A stretch of 64,000 nt of DNA, from the NCBI RefSeq assembly GCF_003419895.1, contig NZ_QPMM01000010.1, positions 248,001 through 312,000 on the forward strand, read 5' to 3'. A model generated the notes under the pieces. It was given only the letters and a program-made list of their open reading frames with translations, had not been told where the DNA came from and searched no databases. Below are positions 42,903 through 53,085 of this stretch, in pieces. Within the stretch, counting starts at the first letter, position 1; each line of letters begins with the position of its first letter. The position numbers and the translations under genes are program-made. Origin of the DNA: Chitinophaga silvatica. GTDB taxonomy: Bacteria > Bacteroidota > Bacteroidia > Chitinophagales > Chitinophagaceae.

Positions 42903-44321
42903 TTACTTTCTTGTAACAATATCTATAGGTGATCCTGGTATTCCATTTATTTTACTAACAATATTTCCATTCTTACCAACGCTGACATCCAGTGTAACTA
43001 CACTTCCTTCAATACCTGCAAGTAATGCTGTATTAGTATCATTAAGTTTAATCATTGATACTTTCTTTCCACCAAAATCGGCATCCAGCTGGCGAAGGTC
43101 TTCGTTTACAGGATTGTAACGATAAATCTTATCATTAGCGGTAAAATAGAAAATATCGACAGTCGATTTTTCCCATCTGGTATCTGCCTGAATGAGAGAT
43201 GCTCCTTTAAAAATCCGTTGTTTAACAGGCTTTATAGTACGTAAATCATAATTATTCATATCTATGATAAACGTATATTCATAAATATTACCATCGGTAG
43301 ATTTATAAAACGCATAGCTGGTAGATGGAACTGCCTGCATAAATAATAACTCGCCTGTACCCAGGTTCTTTGGGTTAAATATTTCAGCCGCTGTTACATT
43401 GTAATCGCTTCCCATATAACCACCGCCTCCGTTGAAGGTTACAAAGCCATGCGATAGTTTATCGAATGCAAAGTAGTAGGAAGGAGTACGTGTGTAGTAC
43501 GAAGAGAGTTGATAATTTCCGGCAACCACACTGCTAAACTTCCCAAAATCCGGAGCAAACGGCGCTGTAGTAGTAACGCTGATGTATAGCTTGCCATTAA
43601 AGATTCCTGTAGGAATTCCCATGGCACCATCACACTTCTCAGTTACTAAAGGATCCGGCGTTTTGAAGAACTGCTTATCAAAATAAATCTTACGTAACAT
43701 AGTGCTACCATCAAGAATTACACTTGGCTTGGCAGGATCTTTACAGATTACCCAATAATCTTCAACAGAACCTTGTTGATATGCCAAAGGTTTAGCAAAT
43801 AACTGTACCGGATTAGCCGGAAGGTCTTCATTATGTAATGCATAGTATAGATTTGGGATTACCGAACTATCCGGGCGTATGAAAGAAAGCTTTGTAATAC
43901 CGTTATCTATACTTAATACTGTTTGTCCAACAGAAAACTGAGTACCTCCTTTAATAAAAAATTTATAGAAGTACTTCATACCATTGCGATTATCCGTTAC
44001 CGTTAATTTAGCAGTACGGGTCATTGGTTTAAGATTATACACAATTCTGAGTGGATATCCGGTATATTGCACTGTACGGGCTTCTTCAGCTACAATGATT
44101 TCCCAGTTGAAGGTCAGATCCTTAATTGCATCCCCACCTTCAAGAGATATTTCAGGTTTAATGATCAGCGAATCACCAACAAATGCATTAACAGTACTAT
44201 CGGCCAGCCCTGTAATTTTCGGAACTGTTGGTACGTTATAGTTATAATTTCCCAGGTCTTTCTTACAGGCATACAACAACATTATTGCAGCAGCCAATAT
44301 ATTAAAGAGTTTATTTTTCAT
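42903..44321 (-). CDS. PKD-like family lipoprotein
   Basis: 472 aa. The lipobox LYAC (Cys19) is followed by KKDLGNYNY, a common start in this group. Residues about 35-130 look like an Ig/PKD-type beta domain (FVGDSLIIKPEISLEGGDAI); the rest is beta-rich and may form a propeller-like domain. In Chitinophaga and Pedobacter relatives such proteins are encoded after susD and a DUF4843 gene. It is presumably a surface lipoprotein helping the SusCD pair to bind its ligand. Confidence 0.82.
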   Translation of the reverse strand: MKNKLFNILAAAIMLLYACKKDLGNYNYNVPTVPKITGLADSTVNAFVGDSLIIKPEISLEGGDAIKDLTFNWEIIVAEEARTVQYTGYPLRIVYNLKPMTRTAKLTVTDNRNGMKYFYKFFIKGGTQFSVGQTVLSIDNGITKLSFIRPDSSVIPNLYYALHNEDLPANPVQLFAKPLAYQQGSVEDYWVICKDPAKPSVILDGSTMLRKIYFDKQFFKTPDPLVTEKCDGAMGIPTGIFNGKLYISVTTTAPFAPDFGKFSSVVAGNYQLSSYYTRTPSYYFAFDKLSHGFVTFNGGGGYMGSDYNVTAAEIFNPKNLGTGELLFMQAVPSTSYAFYKSTDGNIYEYTFIIDMNNYDLRTIKPVKQRIFKGASLIQADTRWEKSTVDIFYFTANDKIYRYNPVNEDLRQLDADFGGKKVSMIKLNDTNTALLAGIEGSVVTLDVSVGKNGNIVSKINGIPGSPIDIVTRK

Positions 44322-44333
44322 ATTGATTACGGA

Positions 44334-45167
44334 TTAATATATGATCTGATCACCATTTTCATCGATGAATAGATATCTATTCGCAGATGGGAAATATTTT
44401 AGATAGAATTTTTTGGTTGGTGATGCCAGATTAAATAAATCATAGTCGCCCGTTCCATCTGTCCGTTTTTCAAGCGTGTAACCAGATTTAGAATTCTCTT
44501 CTACCCAGTTAAACGGATAATTCAACAGATATGACGCGTTAGAGATAAAATACAACGCTCTCGGAATTTCCATATAGGCATCTGGGTATGAGCCAGGGAT
44601 TACCAGGTCTGTGGTTCCTGAGGCTATCAAAAATAGCTGGTGTTTGACACGGCTATATTTGCCCAACTGCCCCCAGTAAGGCCACCATGCGGGTTGTTCG
44701 AGCCGGTTCGAAAACAATATTTCCTTAGAACGGATATCAGTTGGCAATAATGAACCGAAATCGTCTCCTCCTTCTACTCTTACTGTTAGCTTTACTGATT
44801 TATTGGCTAATTCAGCATCCGTATTCAAAAGAATAATTGGAACCTTCACGGTTCCTGAATCAGCAGGCAATGTATACGACGATTTCAACGCCTGATAATG
44901 TTGGTCTTTAACCGCTGTGGTACTTGTGTCTACTGCAATTACGGTAAATTGGCGGTCGAAACTGACCCGCTTACCAGAGATTATTATTGGCAGCCAGATA
45001 GTATCTTTTTCCAGTTCGGGATGATACGCAAACGAGTATACAAGACTGTCGGTATTTTTATAGTTTAGGTAGATATTATCTTTATCAACAGCATAGGAAG
45101 AAATATCTTCTTTCTTACAGCTGTATAACAATCCTACTATGCTTAATAAAATGAAAATCTTTTTCAT
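44334..45167 (-). CDS. DUF4843 family lipoprotein
   Basis: 277 aa. The lipobox LYSC (Cys17) is followed by KKEDISSY. DUF4843 character is seen in the strand pattern NIYLNYKNTDSLVYSF and IIISGKRVSFDRQFTV near 35-85, and in the aromatic stretch EQPAWWPYWGQLGKYS near 160. Its function is unknown; the family is found in SusCD loci. It lies between susD (9 bases) and the PKD-like gene (12 bases), so all are one operon. Confidence 0.85.
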   Translation of the reverse strand: MKKIFILLSIVGLLYSCKKEDISSYAVDKDNIYLNYKNTDSLVYSFAYHPELEKDTIWLPIIISGKRVSFDRQFTVIAVDTSTTAVKDQHYQALKSSYTLPADSGTVKVPIILLNTDAELANKSVKLTVRVEGGDDFGSLLPTDIRSKEILFSNRLEQPAWWPYWGQLGKYSRVKHQLFLIASGTTDLVIPGSYPDAYMEIPRALYFISNASYLLNYPFNWVEENSKSGYTLEKRTDGTGDYDLFNLASPTKKFYLKYFPSANRYLFIDENGDQIIY

Positions 45168-45176
45168 GGCATTACT

Positions 45177-46649
45177 TTAATTGTTTCTGTACGCATTTTC
45201 ATCATCAGGAATCGGCAGCACAAAAATGCTGTTGGAGGCAGGTTTAATATTAGTAACACTAATTCGCACACCGTGATGCAGGCGCTTGTACATAAAAAAC
45301 AACTGACTCTCGCCATAGAACTCTTTCCTGGCTTCCCCTAACAGTAGTTCTATAAAGTCATCTTTGCTGATACCTTCAGAAACAGTGTCGCCAATTCCGC
45401 GTTTTGCACGTATTGTATTAAAATAGTTTACGGCCACTTTGGGATCAGTATCCCAACTAGCTTCTGCTGCGATATAATACATTTCACTTAAGCGGATAGC
45501 CGGAGCCATTAGCGGGTGCCGGTTGGTTAACGGACTGGCATTCTTGTAATATTTCTGTAACACTGCCCTGTCTTGCCCTCCGGTTGTTGCAGCGGTATTG
45601 AGGAACCATTGTTTCAGGCGCCAATCATCCGCTCCGCTTTTTCCGATCTCATAAATATCACCTATCTGGGAAACAGTAGCGCTGTACTGGGGATTCTGAT
45701 TGGTAAACCGGCCCTGTAAGGTTGAATAGATATCAGTGTTATCTACATACCAACCTGCAACCAATTCAGGATACATAATCCTGTCACGTAACAATGGATC
45801 TGTTTTAAAGAAATCGTCCTGCTTCACAAAAGGAAACTTATCAGCCTTGATTACTTCTTCTGCATTTAACTTCGCATTTGTATAATCTTTTTTGCCAAGG
45901 TATACACGGGCCAGTTCACCACATACTGCATAGTAATTGAGACGATGGCGACGATTCTGCATAAACAGATCAGTGGCATCAGCTTCTGTGATACCTTTTT
46001 CACCCGGATAACCTACTACATAACTTTTGCTGATGATAGGATCGGCTTTAAGCAATTCCTTTGCGTTATTAAGATCGCGAAGGATACTGTCTGTTACTGC
46101 GCCTACAGTATAAAACGGAGTAGAAATGGTACCGGTTCTGGTAACGTAAGGAATTGCTTTCTGAGAAGCGCCGCTCACAAAGGAAGGTGCAAACATTCTG
46201 AGCAAATCGTAGTGCAGATAGGCACGTAGCGCCAATGCCTCACCTTTAATCAGATCGTGGTACCCGGCACTAAACATTCCAGGGTCTTTATCGATATACT
46301 GTAGTATATAATTACAATTTGAAATGGCCGAAAATGATGCTCCCCACACCTCATTGCACATATATCTCAGACTGTTATTACGAAAATCGAAATTGGCTAT
46401 GGCCTGGTATGTTACATCATTGAATTGGTAATTCTGTGCCAATACATCCAGCATATTAAATGTCAGATTTCCACCGTAGAGAGACCCATAGGTGCATCTG
46501 GTGTATATTCCGTTAAGTGCCTCTTTAAATCCCCGTTCGGAGGAGAACAGCTCATCTATATCCACCTGTGTTTCCGGTTTTACATCCAGAAACTTCTTAC
46601 AGGAAGTTACAAGGAGAGTAAATATTATGATGTAAAAAATTCTCTTCAT
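45177..46649 (-). CDS. SusD/RagB nutrient-binding lipoprotein (module 2)
   Basis: 490 aa from the ATG at 46649. A start 12 codons upstream is possible, but the chosen start puts MKRIFY directly before the signal peptide, with a lipobox VTSC and the usual KKFLDVKPE after it. Typical SusD blocks: EALALRAYLHYDLLRMFAPS near 140-160, RLSEMYYIAAEASWDTD and NTIRAKRGIGD near 390-420, then LLGEARKEFYGESQLFFMYKRL. It is 11 bases after susC. Confidence 0.94.
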   Translation of the reverse strand: MKRIFYIIIFTLLVTSCKKFLDVKPETQVDIDELFSSERGFKEALNGIYTRCTYGSLYGGNLTFNMLDVLAQNYQFNDVTYQAIANFDFRNNSLRYMCNEVWGASFSAISNCNYILQYIDKDPGMFSAGYHDLIKGEALALRAYLHYDLLRMFAPSFVSGASQKAIPYVTRTGTISTPFYTVGAVTDSILRDLNNAKELLKADPIISKSYVVGYPGEKGITEADATDLFMQNRRHRLNYYAVCGELARVYLGKKDYTNAKLNAEEVIKADKFPFVKQDDFFKTDPLLRDRIMYPELVAGWYVDNTDIYSTLQGRFTNQNPQYSATVSQIGDIYEIGKSGADDWRLKQWFLNTAATTGGQDRAVLQKYYKNASPLTNRHPLMAPAIRLSEMYYIAAEASWDTDPKVAVNYFNTIRAKRGIGDTVSEGISKDDFIELLLGEARKEFYGESQLFFMYKRLHHGVRISVTNIKPASNSIFVLPIPDDENAYRNN

Positions 46650-46660
46650 GGTTGTATAGT

Positions 46661-49600
46661 TTAGAAGGTAGCGAGGATAGAACAAGTAAGGCTTCTGGCA
46701 AATGGATAACCGATACCTCTTTCCTGCTTAATACTGGAAATACGGAATACATCATTCATGGTAATTGATCCACGTAATGCCTGCAGTCCAAGTTTTCGCA
46801 CCTGCTGTTGTTTCAAATCATACGACAGATAAAGTGATTGCAACTCTACCAGGTTCTCTTTCTGAATGAAGCGGTCAGACGCGTAGGTGGTGGTCAGATC
46901 TGCAATATTCTTATAGAGCGATAAGTCACCAGGGGTAATCCAACGCATAGTAAGTGCCCTGCTATCTACATTAAAGCGAGGATCTGCGTTTTCTACTCGG
47001 TCTACCAGGGTTTGATTATACATATCGCCACCAGATTTATAATGGAAGGAGAAACTAACCATGAATTGTTTGTAGGTTACGTTGGAGCCAAAGTATCCTT
47101 CAACTTTAGGTGTATAATCTCCTATAGGTCTGGTATCATTGATATTATAAACATAGGTGAGCTTACCATCGGGAGTCTCAAAAATCTCGCGACCACTTTG
47201 AGGATCTATCCCTTTTGACTTAACACCGTAGATAGTATTATACGATTGTCCTTCTACGAAACGCAATAATGGAGTGCCCTGAGCTTTATTATTCGGATTA
47301 TTCTGATAATCGTTTACCGATTCATTGTATGCTTTCAATGCCTTGGAAATCTTAACGATTGTGTTCGTATTATGTGCGAGGTTACCGGTTAGGTTTACAT
47401 TCCAATCTTTATTCTTAAAGGCATTAACGGTTACATATAATTCATAACCCTTATTGGCCATATCTCCCAGATTTGCTTTGTAAGTGGAAAATCCGGTGGA
47501 AGGAGCAATATTAATGTCGGTGAGTAATCCTTTGGTGAGTTTGTAATAGTATACAGGATTCAGTACAAGTCGATCTTTGAAGAAACCTAATTCCGCACGC
47601 ACTTCATAGTTGGTAGTCCGTTGCCATTTCAGGTCTTGATTTCCAAAAGCATTTACAGTAGCACCTATACCGGTCGAATACCAGTTGGCAGTCTGATAGC
47701 TATAGAATGTTCTTGCAAGGAATGGAGGAAAGTCCACCGACCCTGTAACTCCTGAAGTAGCGGCCAGTTTGAGTCTCGACATTCCTGGGAAAGCAGATTG
47801 GAAGAATTCTTCATTATGCACATTCCAACCAATACCACCAGACCAGAACGGTGCATAGCGTTGATTGGCACCAAAAGCAGAGCTTCCATCCATACGGAAA
47901 GCAGCATCAAAAAGATATTTATTCTGGAAAGAATAACTTCCGCTAAAGAAAGAACCCAGTAACCGGCTGGAGGTAATACTTCCGGCCGGAGCTGCATTGG
48001 GAGTATAGGTACGGGCAAAAGCCAGACTTGTAAATTTATCGTTCGAAAAACCTCTGGCCTGGAAGGCTTTGAAATCGGTATTGGAAGCAGTAACATTGGC
48101 TCCCAGTACTGCATTCACCGAATGGCCGCCAAACTGTTTATTATAAACGAAACGTAAATTTCCATCCAGATTAAACATCTTCGTATTGCTATAATCATAG
48201 CTACCTCTGTTTTTCAAATCATCGCCAGTTGCATTTATAAAAGCACTGCTATAGGGTGATACAAATTTATCACTGGTAGATTTGGTACTATTGAAACTCA
48301 TTAAACCGACGAGACGAAGAGCTGGCGTGATTTTCCAGTCGGCCGACAAAGCATTTATAAGTTCCAGGTAATTAAACTTATCGAAGTTGCTCAAGGAAGC
48401 CTCATAGAGAGGATTATATACAGGAACATTTTTGTACTGATCGGCACCTGACAGATGGGTATCTACCCGCCAGTTTGCAATTTCCTGTTTCAGTTTTCCA
48501 TCTTCTCCATAAATCGGATAGTATGGGTTCATGGTTACATAAGTACTGAAACTACCGTAGTTGGAGTTTCTGCCATTTACCTGAGTAACCGTCAATTCAT
48601 TTTTAATTATGAGGTTGCGAGTTGGATTATAGGTAAAGCTCATACCACCGCTATATCTGTCACGGCCCGAATTTTTCATCACACCTGGGTCGGTCTGGTA
48701 GCGCAGGGCAATACCATACCGGAAGGTAGAATCGCCCCCTTCAGCAAACAGGGAATGTTTTTGTGATACGGCGTTTTGAAGAGGCTGACTTAGCCAATAG
48801 GTGTTAACCCCGCTGATTACATTTTTGTATTTACTATAGTATTGCTGATCCAGTTCTTCCTGTGTAGCAGCAGTGTTATTAGCGGTGCTATACAGGCCGG
48901 CAAGCCTTTCATATTCGAGTTTATCCTTTGCATTGAGTACACTATAGTCTGTGAGGTCGGGGGCAGTACCTTTTACTTCAAAATTATAGGTAAGGCGAAG
49001 CTTTCCGGGAACAGGTGCTTTAGTAGAGATAACGATAACACCGTTTGCTGCACGGGAACCATAAACAGCGGTTGCTGCGGCATCTTTTAAGATAGTGATG
49101 CTGGCAATACGGTTGATATCCATATCTACTACTTTCTGCAGGTTCACTTCAAAACCATCCATGATGAAAACAGGAAGGTTGTAAGAACTGGAGAGATTAT
49201 TTCGATCAAGGATTTCACCATTTACAGAAGGTAAAGCTGTACTGCCACGAACGTTGATTTTAGGCATGGCATTAGGGTCGGACCCCAAAATATTGTTTTC
49301 AACGATTCTGAAAGACGGATCGAAAGATGCAAGCCCTTTCAGAATATTCTGCGGGTTTAGTTGCTTAAGCTGATCACCCTTTACCACAATAGCATTACCT
49401 GTGTAATTATCTTTCTTAATATTCTGATATCCTGTAACCACCACATCACTGAGTGAACTGGGATTGGGAGATAAAACCACATTAAGGGTAGCTCCTCTTA
49501 CTATGACTTCTTTTTTCCGATAACCTACATAGCTGAAGATAAGGATATCGCCATCTTCTGCCTCAATGCGGAAAACACCATTGTCGCTACTCAGGGTACG

Positions 49601-50086
49601 GGCAGTTTTATTCTTTACAACGATTGTAACAGCTACCATTGGATCGTGGCTGATACTATCAGTAACCCGGCCGGTAATTACCTGTGCAAAAGTGTTTTCC
49701 AATTTTACAGGAGTGGCGGAAGGGATGGCAGCTGTAACTACTATTGTTTTATTTACAATAGTATATTCAAGTTTGAATTGTTTAAGGCAGGTAGAAAGCG
49801 CTTCGTCAAGCGATGCATTTTTTAGATCTATATTTAATTTTAGTTCGCCAGGATTAATTGTTCCCTTATAAAAGAAAGTATATCCAGTTTGCTTTTTTAT
49901 TTCGGCAAATACATTCTCCAGGGATATGTCCTGTTTCGTTATACTAACATACTGCGTATAGGCATAAGTATGAACACCAAATATTAAAGCAAGCAGCAAT
50001 AGTACTGCGGGCTTAAATAATAGAGGCAAGCGTTTCCTAACCCTTGCTCTTAGGCACAAAGGAAGGTGATGAAATTCACATTTCAT
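46661..50086 (-). CDS. SusC/RagA TonB-dependent transporter with STN domain (module 2)
   Basis: 1141 aa. It has an unusually long basic N-terminal part (residues 1-22) before the hydrophobic signal sequence at about 23-42. The STN domain lies about 48-115, a carboxypeptidase-like domain about 137-205 (ITGRVTDSISHDPMVAV), the plug with VLKDAAATAVYGSRAANGVIV about 330-350, and the barrel follows. The STN domain fits the FecR and ECF sigma genes upstream. A 254-bp tandem duplication covers its first 27 codons and upstream region. The ligand is unknown. Confidence 0.95.
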   Translation of the reverse strand: MKCEFHHLPLCLRARVRKRLPLLFKPAVLLLLALIFGVHTYAYTQYVSITKQDISLENVFAEIKKQTGYTFFYKGTINPGELKLNIDLKNASLDEALSTCLKQFKLEYTIVNKTIVVTAAIPSATPVKLENTFAQVITGRVTDSISHDPMVAVTIVVKNKTARTLSSDNGVFRIEAEDGDILIFSYVGYRKKEVIVRGATLNVVLSPNPSSLSDVVVTGYQNIKKDNYTGNAIVVKGDQLKQLNPQNILKGLASFDPSFRIVENNILGSDPNAMPKINVRGSTALPSVNGEILDRNNLSSSYNLPVFIMDGFEVNLQKVVDMDINRIASITILKDAAATAVYGSRAANGVIVISTKAPVPGKLRLTYNFEVKGTAPDLTDYSVLNAKDKLEYERLAGLYSTANNTAATQEELDQQYYSKYKNVISGVNTYWLSQPLQNAVSQKHSLFAEGGDSTFRYGIALRYQTDPGVMKNSGRDRYSGGMSFTYNPTRNLIIKNELTVTQVNGRNSNYGSFSTYVTMNPYYPIYGEDGKLKQEIANWRVDTHLSGADQYKNVPVYNPLYEASLSNFDKFNYLELINALSADWKITPALRLVGLMSFNSTKSTSDKFVSPYSSAFINATGDDLKNRGSYDYSNTKMFNLDGNLRFVYNKQFGGHSVNAVLGANVTASNTDFKAFQARGFSNDKFTSLAFARTYTPNAAPAGSITSSRLLGSFFSGSYSFQNKYLFDAAFRMDGSSAFGANQRYAPFWSGGIGWNVHNEEFFQSAFPGMSRLKLAATSGVTGSVDFPPFLARTFYSYQTANWYSTGIGATVNAFGNQDLKWQRTTNYEVRAELGFFKDRLVLNPVYYYKLTKGLLTDINIAPSTGFSTYKANLGDMANKGYELYVTVNAFKNKDWNVNLTGNLAHNTNTIVKISKALKAYNESVNDYQNNPNNKAQGTPLLRFVEGQSYNTIYGVKSKGIDPQSGREIFETPDGKLTYVYNINDTRPIGDYTPKVEGYFGSNVTYKQFMVSFSFHYKSGGDMYNQTLVDRVENADPRFNVDSRALTMRWITPGDLSLYKNIADLTTTYASDRFIQKENLVELQSLYLSYDLKQQQVRKLGLQALRGSITMNDVFRISSIKQERGIGYPFARSLTCSILATF

Positions 50087-50497
50087 TTTAAATAGATTTA
50101 GTCGATAAAAGGAGTAGTCTGACTACTGCTCAACAGTTTGTTGGTTTTTAGTAAGCGTATGATTTTCGGCGCTTATAACGGTTGGTTGTTGATTGATAAA
50201 ATTTCACACATAATGATTTTTTTAGGTTGATGTTGGCACTAAGCTGGCAGTAATTGCACTGCGGACTTAAATAATAAAGACAAACGCTTCCAGCCCCTTG
50301 CACTTAGGCGCAAAGGAAAGTGATGAAATACGCATTTCATTTTAAATAGATTTAGTCGATAAAAGGAGTAGTCTCCCTACTGCTCAACAATTTATTGGTT
50401 TTAAAAAAGCGTATTATTTTCGGCGCTTATAACTGTTAGTTAATGATTAATAAAATTTCACACATAATGACTTTATTAGGTTGATGCTGGCTGGCTC
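49990..50497. repeat. 254-bp imperfect tandem duplication at the susC start (module 2)
   Basis: Copy A about 49990-50243 and copy B about 50244-50497 align at a constant offset of 254 with point differences and no indels over most of the length. Matching marks: the start codon complement CAT (50084-50086 and 50338-50340), the stretch TTTTAAATAGATTTAGTCG and CGGCGCTTATAAC. Copy A includes the first 27 or so codons of susC and its leader; copy B holds a decayed second start that reads about 34 codons to a stop. A short hairpin AGTAG/CTACT lies upstream of both starts. Confidence 0.9.
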
Positions 50498-50511
50498 TAA
50501 GTCAGCGACAT

Positions 50512-51678
50512 TTATTTTTTGCCTGAAACAGTTATAGCGTTGCCATTGATCTCGAACCGGAGATCGTTTATTTCTAATATTCTAAGCACCTCATTCAGGT
50601 TGCTGGATCTTGATATTTCACCCACAAATTTTTCTGCAGGAATATTTCCGTTATATTTTATTTCTACATTGTACCATCGTGAAATCTGGCGCATAATAAA
50701 TTGCAGGTCATCATTTTTAAATGAGAACAAATTATTCATCCAAGCAATTTCCTTACCGGTATCTACCTCCCGCTTATTCAATGCACCAGCCTCATCTCTG
50801 GCAGTTTGTGACTGTTGGCCGGGAGCCAGAGTACAGGAACTATTTCCGGCTGTTACCTTAACCGCACCCAGTAACAAAGTTGTTTTGATAATTGGTTCGT
50901 CTGAATATGCATTGATATTAAAACTGGTACCAAGAACCTGAACTTTCTGTTTGCCCGACTCCACGATGAATGGTCGTTTTGCGTCTGTATTTACATCAAA
51001 GTAGGCCTCACCCGTTAATTTAACAGTTCTGTTATCGGCGGCAAAGCTGGCAGGATAGCGTAAAGAGCTGGCTGCGTTGAGCCATACCTGTGAGCCATCT
51101 GGCAATACAACTTTGTATTTCATTCCTTTAGGTGTAGTCAGGATATTTTCACTGACTTCACTGGTACTACTTTGTTTTTGCTCCGGAGATGATTGATACA
51201 CAAGGGAGCCATCTTTTTCCTTTCGGATGATAATACCTTGTTGTTCAGCTATTTGGCCGTTACTACTATCGTTTAGTTCAATAATCGCCCCATTGGCCAG
51301 CTGGAGTGTAGGCTTATCCGTACTATTTACGGTTTCCATTGTTCTTCCGGCCAGGTGTTGAGGTCCGGGCACCACGTGGCCAGCCCAATACCAGGTGGCA
51401 ATGGCTGCAAAGGCAAGGATGGCAGCGGCAGCGGAGGCTTTCCATAACCAGCGTAATTTTGCTGGTTTCTGGTGGCGTTCCATTTCAAAAGCTATATTCT
51501 CCCGGATGGTAGATTTTAGAGATGTGAAACTGGCTTCATTTTCTTCAGTTATTAAATCTTCATTCACATCAAACAAATCATAATAAGTTTCAAGGAACTT
51601 TTTCTCTGTTTCATTGGCAGTTCCTTCCCTATATTTTTTAAGTAGTAGGGCGAATAAAACTTTATTTCGGTTGTCCAT
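50512..51678 (-). CDS. FecR family anti-sigma factor (module 2)
   Basis: 388 aa. The N-terminal 75 residues are cytosolic, then a membrane helix LWKASAAAAILAFAAIATWYW near 73-93. The FecR domain is around ILTTPKGMKYKVVLPDGSQV near 180-199, and a C-terminal DUF4974-like domain is about 315-388. It should transduce the SusC-STN signal to the adjacent sigma factor. The 425 bases between it and susC are taken up by the tandem duplication. Confidence 0.95.
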   Translation of the reverse strand: MDNRNKVLFALLLKKYREGTANETEKKFLETYYDLFDVNEDLITEENEASFTSLKSTIRENIAFEMERHQKPAKLRWLWKASAAAAILAFAAIATWYWAGHVVPGPQHLAGRTMETVNSTDKPTLQLANGAIIELNDSSNGQIAEQQGIIIRKEKDGSLVYQSSPEQKQSSTSEVSENILTTPKGMKYKVVLPDGSQVWLNAASSLRYPASFAADNRTVKLTGEAYFDVNTDAKRPFIVESGKQKVQVLGTSFNINAYSDEPIIKTTLLLGAVKVTAGNSSCTLAPGQQSQTARDEAGALNKREVDTGKEIAWMNNLFSFKNDDLQFIMRQISRWYNVEIKYNGNIPAEKFVGEISRSSNLNEVLRILEINDLRFEINGNAITVSGKK

Positions 51679-51767
51679 CTGGCCTGTTTCTATTTAGTAT
51701 GAGTCAATTTTTTAAAATGCGCCCATCGGTTATTCATATATTTTTTTATAACATATGAATATGATCA

Positions 51768-52358
51768 TTATTTAAGGGAAGAGATGATGATAGCGATTTG
51801 CATTATTATAAGAGATTCTCTCAGTTTTGAGAGGGCCTTTCCCATTTGATTACGGACGGTTTTAACAGAGATCTGCAATTCATCTGCGATTTCCTGGCTG
51901 CTGCGCCCTTCCTGAAAACGCATGTTAAAGATCAGCTGCTGTTGAGATGGCAGAGTGGCTGTTAGTGCCTCAAAGGCCGCCAGGAATTCTTTATACAGAA
52001 TGTTTGAATCTGCGAGGCTGTTCGGTAACTTTAGTTTCTCCAGTTCTGCACCATCTTCCGGAATAATGGTATACCTGCTTGTCCTTTCCAGTTGTTTGAA
52101 AACACTATTTCTGGTGGCTACACGTAAATAGCCTCCCAGGTTATCGATAGGAGTATTTTTTTCCCTGGTCCAAAGCTGCACAAATACATCCTGGGCAACA
52201 TCCTGCGCCAATTCTGTATGTTGCAGACGTTTGTAGGCAGTGTTGTAAACATCTTTCCAGTACCGGTTATACAAGGTATCAAAAGCGCTGGTATTTCCTT
52301 TACTTACCTCAGTTAAAAGGTCTAAATCACTTGCATTTAATAATTCATCCCGGCCCAT
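51768..52358 (-). CDS. ECF RNA polymerase sigma factor (module 2)
   Basis: 196 aa. Region 2: YNRYWKDVYNTAYKRLQHTE and AQDVAQDVFVQLW near 27-60. Region 4: LPSQQQLIFNMRFQEGRSSQ and a helix-turn-helix ELQISVKTVRNQM near 155-170. A hydrophobic tail IIMQIAIIISSL ends the protein. It heads the second module, 89 bases upstream of the FecR gene. Confidence 0.95.
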   Translation of the reverse strand: MGRDELLNASDLDLLTEVSKGNTSAFDTLYNRYWKDVYNTAYKRLQHTELAQDVAQDVFVQLWTREKNTPIDNLGGYLRVATRNSVFKQLERTSRYTIIPEDGAELEKLKLPNSLADSNILYKEFLAAFEALTATLPSQQQLIFNMRFQEGRSSQEIADELQISVKTVRNQMGKALSKLRESLIIMQIAIIISSLK

Positions 52359-52550
52359 ATTTCTTTTTATTCATGAGTCCTTAGGTGCAGCTGCATAGGT
52401 GGTAGAACGGCAGTCGACTCTTATTTTATAGCGTAAAGCTAAAAATACTTTTCATGAAAAGAAGTACGATTTATATAAGAGGTGTTATTAGTTCTACTTA
52501 TGGCAGTTTTGTGAAAAAAGATTTTTCATGAATTAAATTATTAATTTAAT

Positions 52551-52988
52551 ATGTTGCAAATATTATACAACCCTATCATGAATTATTCTCTCCTGTTGCA
52601 TGGATTTATTACACTTCTGATTGGCAATTTTGCAGGTGTTGGTTATTCTAAATCGATCAGAAAAATTATTGCCAATGAAAATGGTTGGAAGCTCCTGCAC
52701 TCTGCCACTTTAATGGGGAGTATTATGTTAATGACTTTTGCTGTATTCTTTAATGATCTGACAAGTGGCTTTCGATATTCAACTTACCTTTTTTACGCTG
52801 TTATTATTTCTAATTACTGTTTTGTAGCAGGAATGTTATTAGCCGCACTCTCTTCGGCACGCGGCCTGGATAAAAATGAGGCAGGCAGGAATAACAAAAT
52901 AGTTTACTGGTTCTATTATGTTGCAGCCATTCTGTCACTGGCTTATACTTTCATCTTTATTTTTCTCCTAACGAAGAAATTAGGATAG
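52551..52988 (+). CDS. hypothetical four-helix membrane protein
   Basis: 145 aa with about four predicted membrane helices (near 13-32, 50-70, 78-102 and 122-142) and short loops, the second with SKSIRKIIANENGWKL. No family is recognised. The first ATG at 52551 is used; an ATG at 52578 (MNYSLLL) would trim nine residues and is equally possible, as neither has a clear ribosome-binding site. It is divergent from the sigma gene and stands alone. Confidence 0.7.
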   Translation: MLQILYNPIMNYSLLLHGFITLLIGNFAGVGYSKSIRKIIANENGWKLLHSATLMGSIMLMTFAVFFNDLTSGFRYSTYLFYAVIISNYCFVAGMLLAALSSARGLDKNEAGRNNKIVYWFYYVAAILSLAYTFIFIFLLTKKLG

Positions 52989-53085
52989 TCAAACAACTTC
53001 TCTTACAAAATCTGCAACAAAAATCACTCTAGCCCGTCTAATGCCTTATGATCTGAAAATTATCCCTCAGGCAAGCTTTGTTTAG

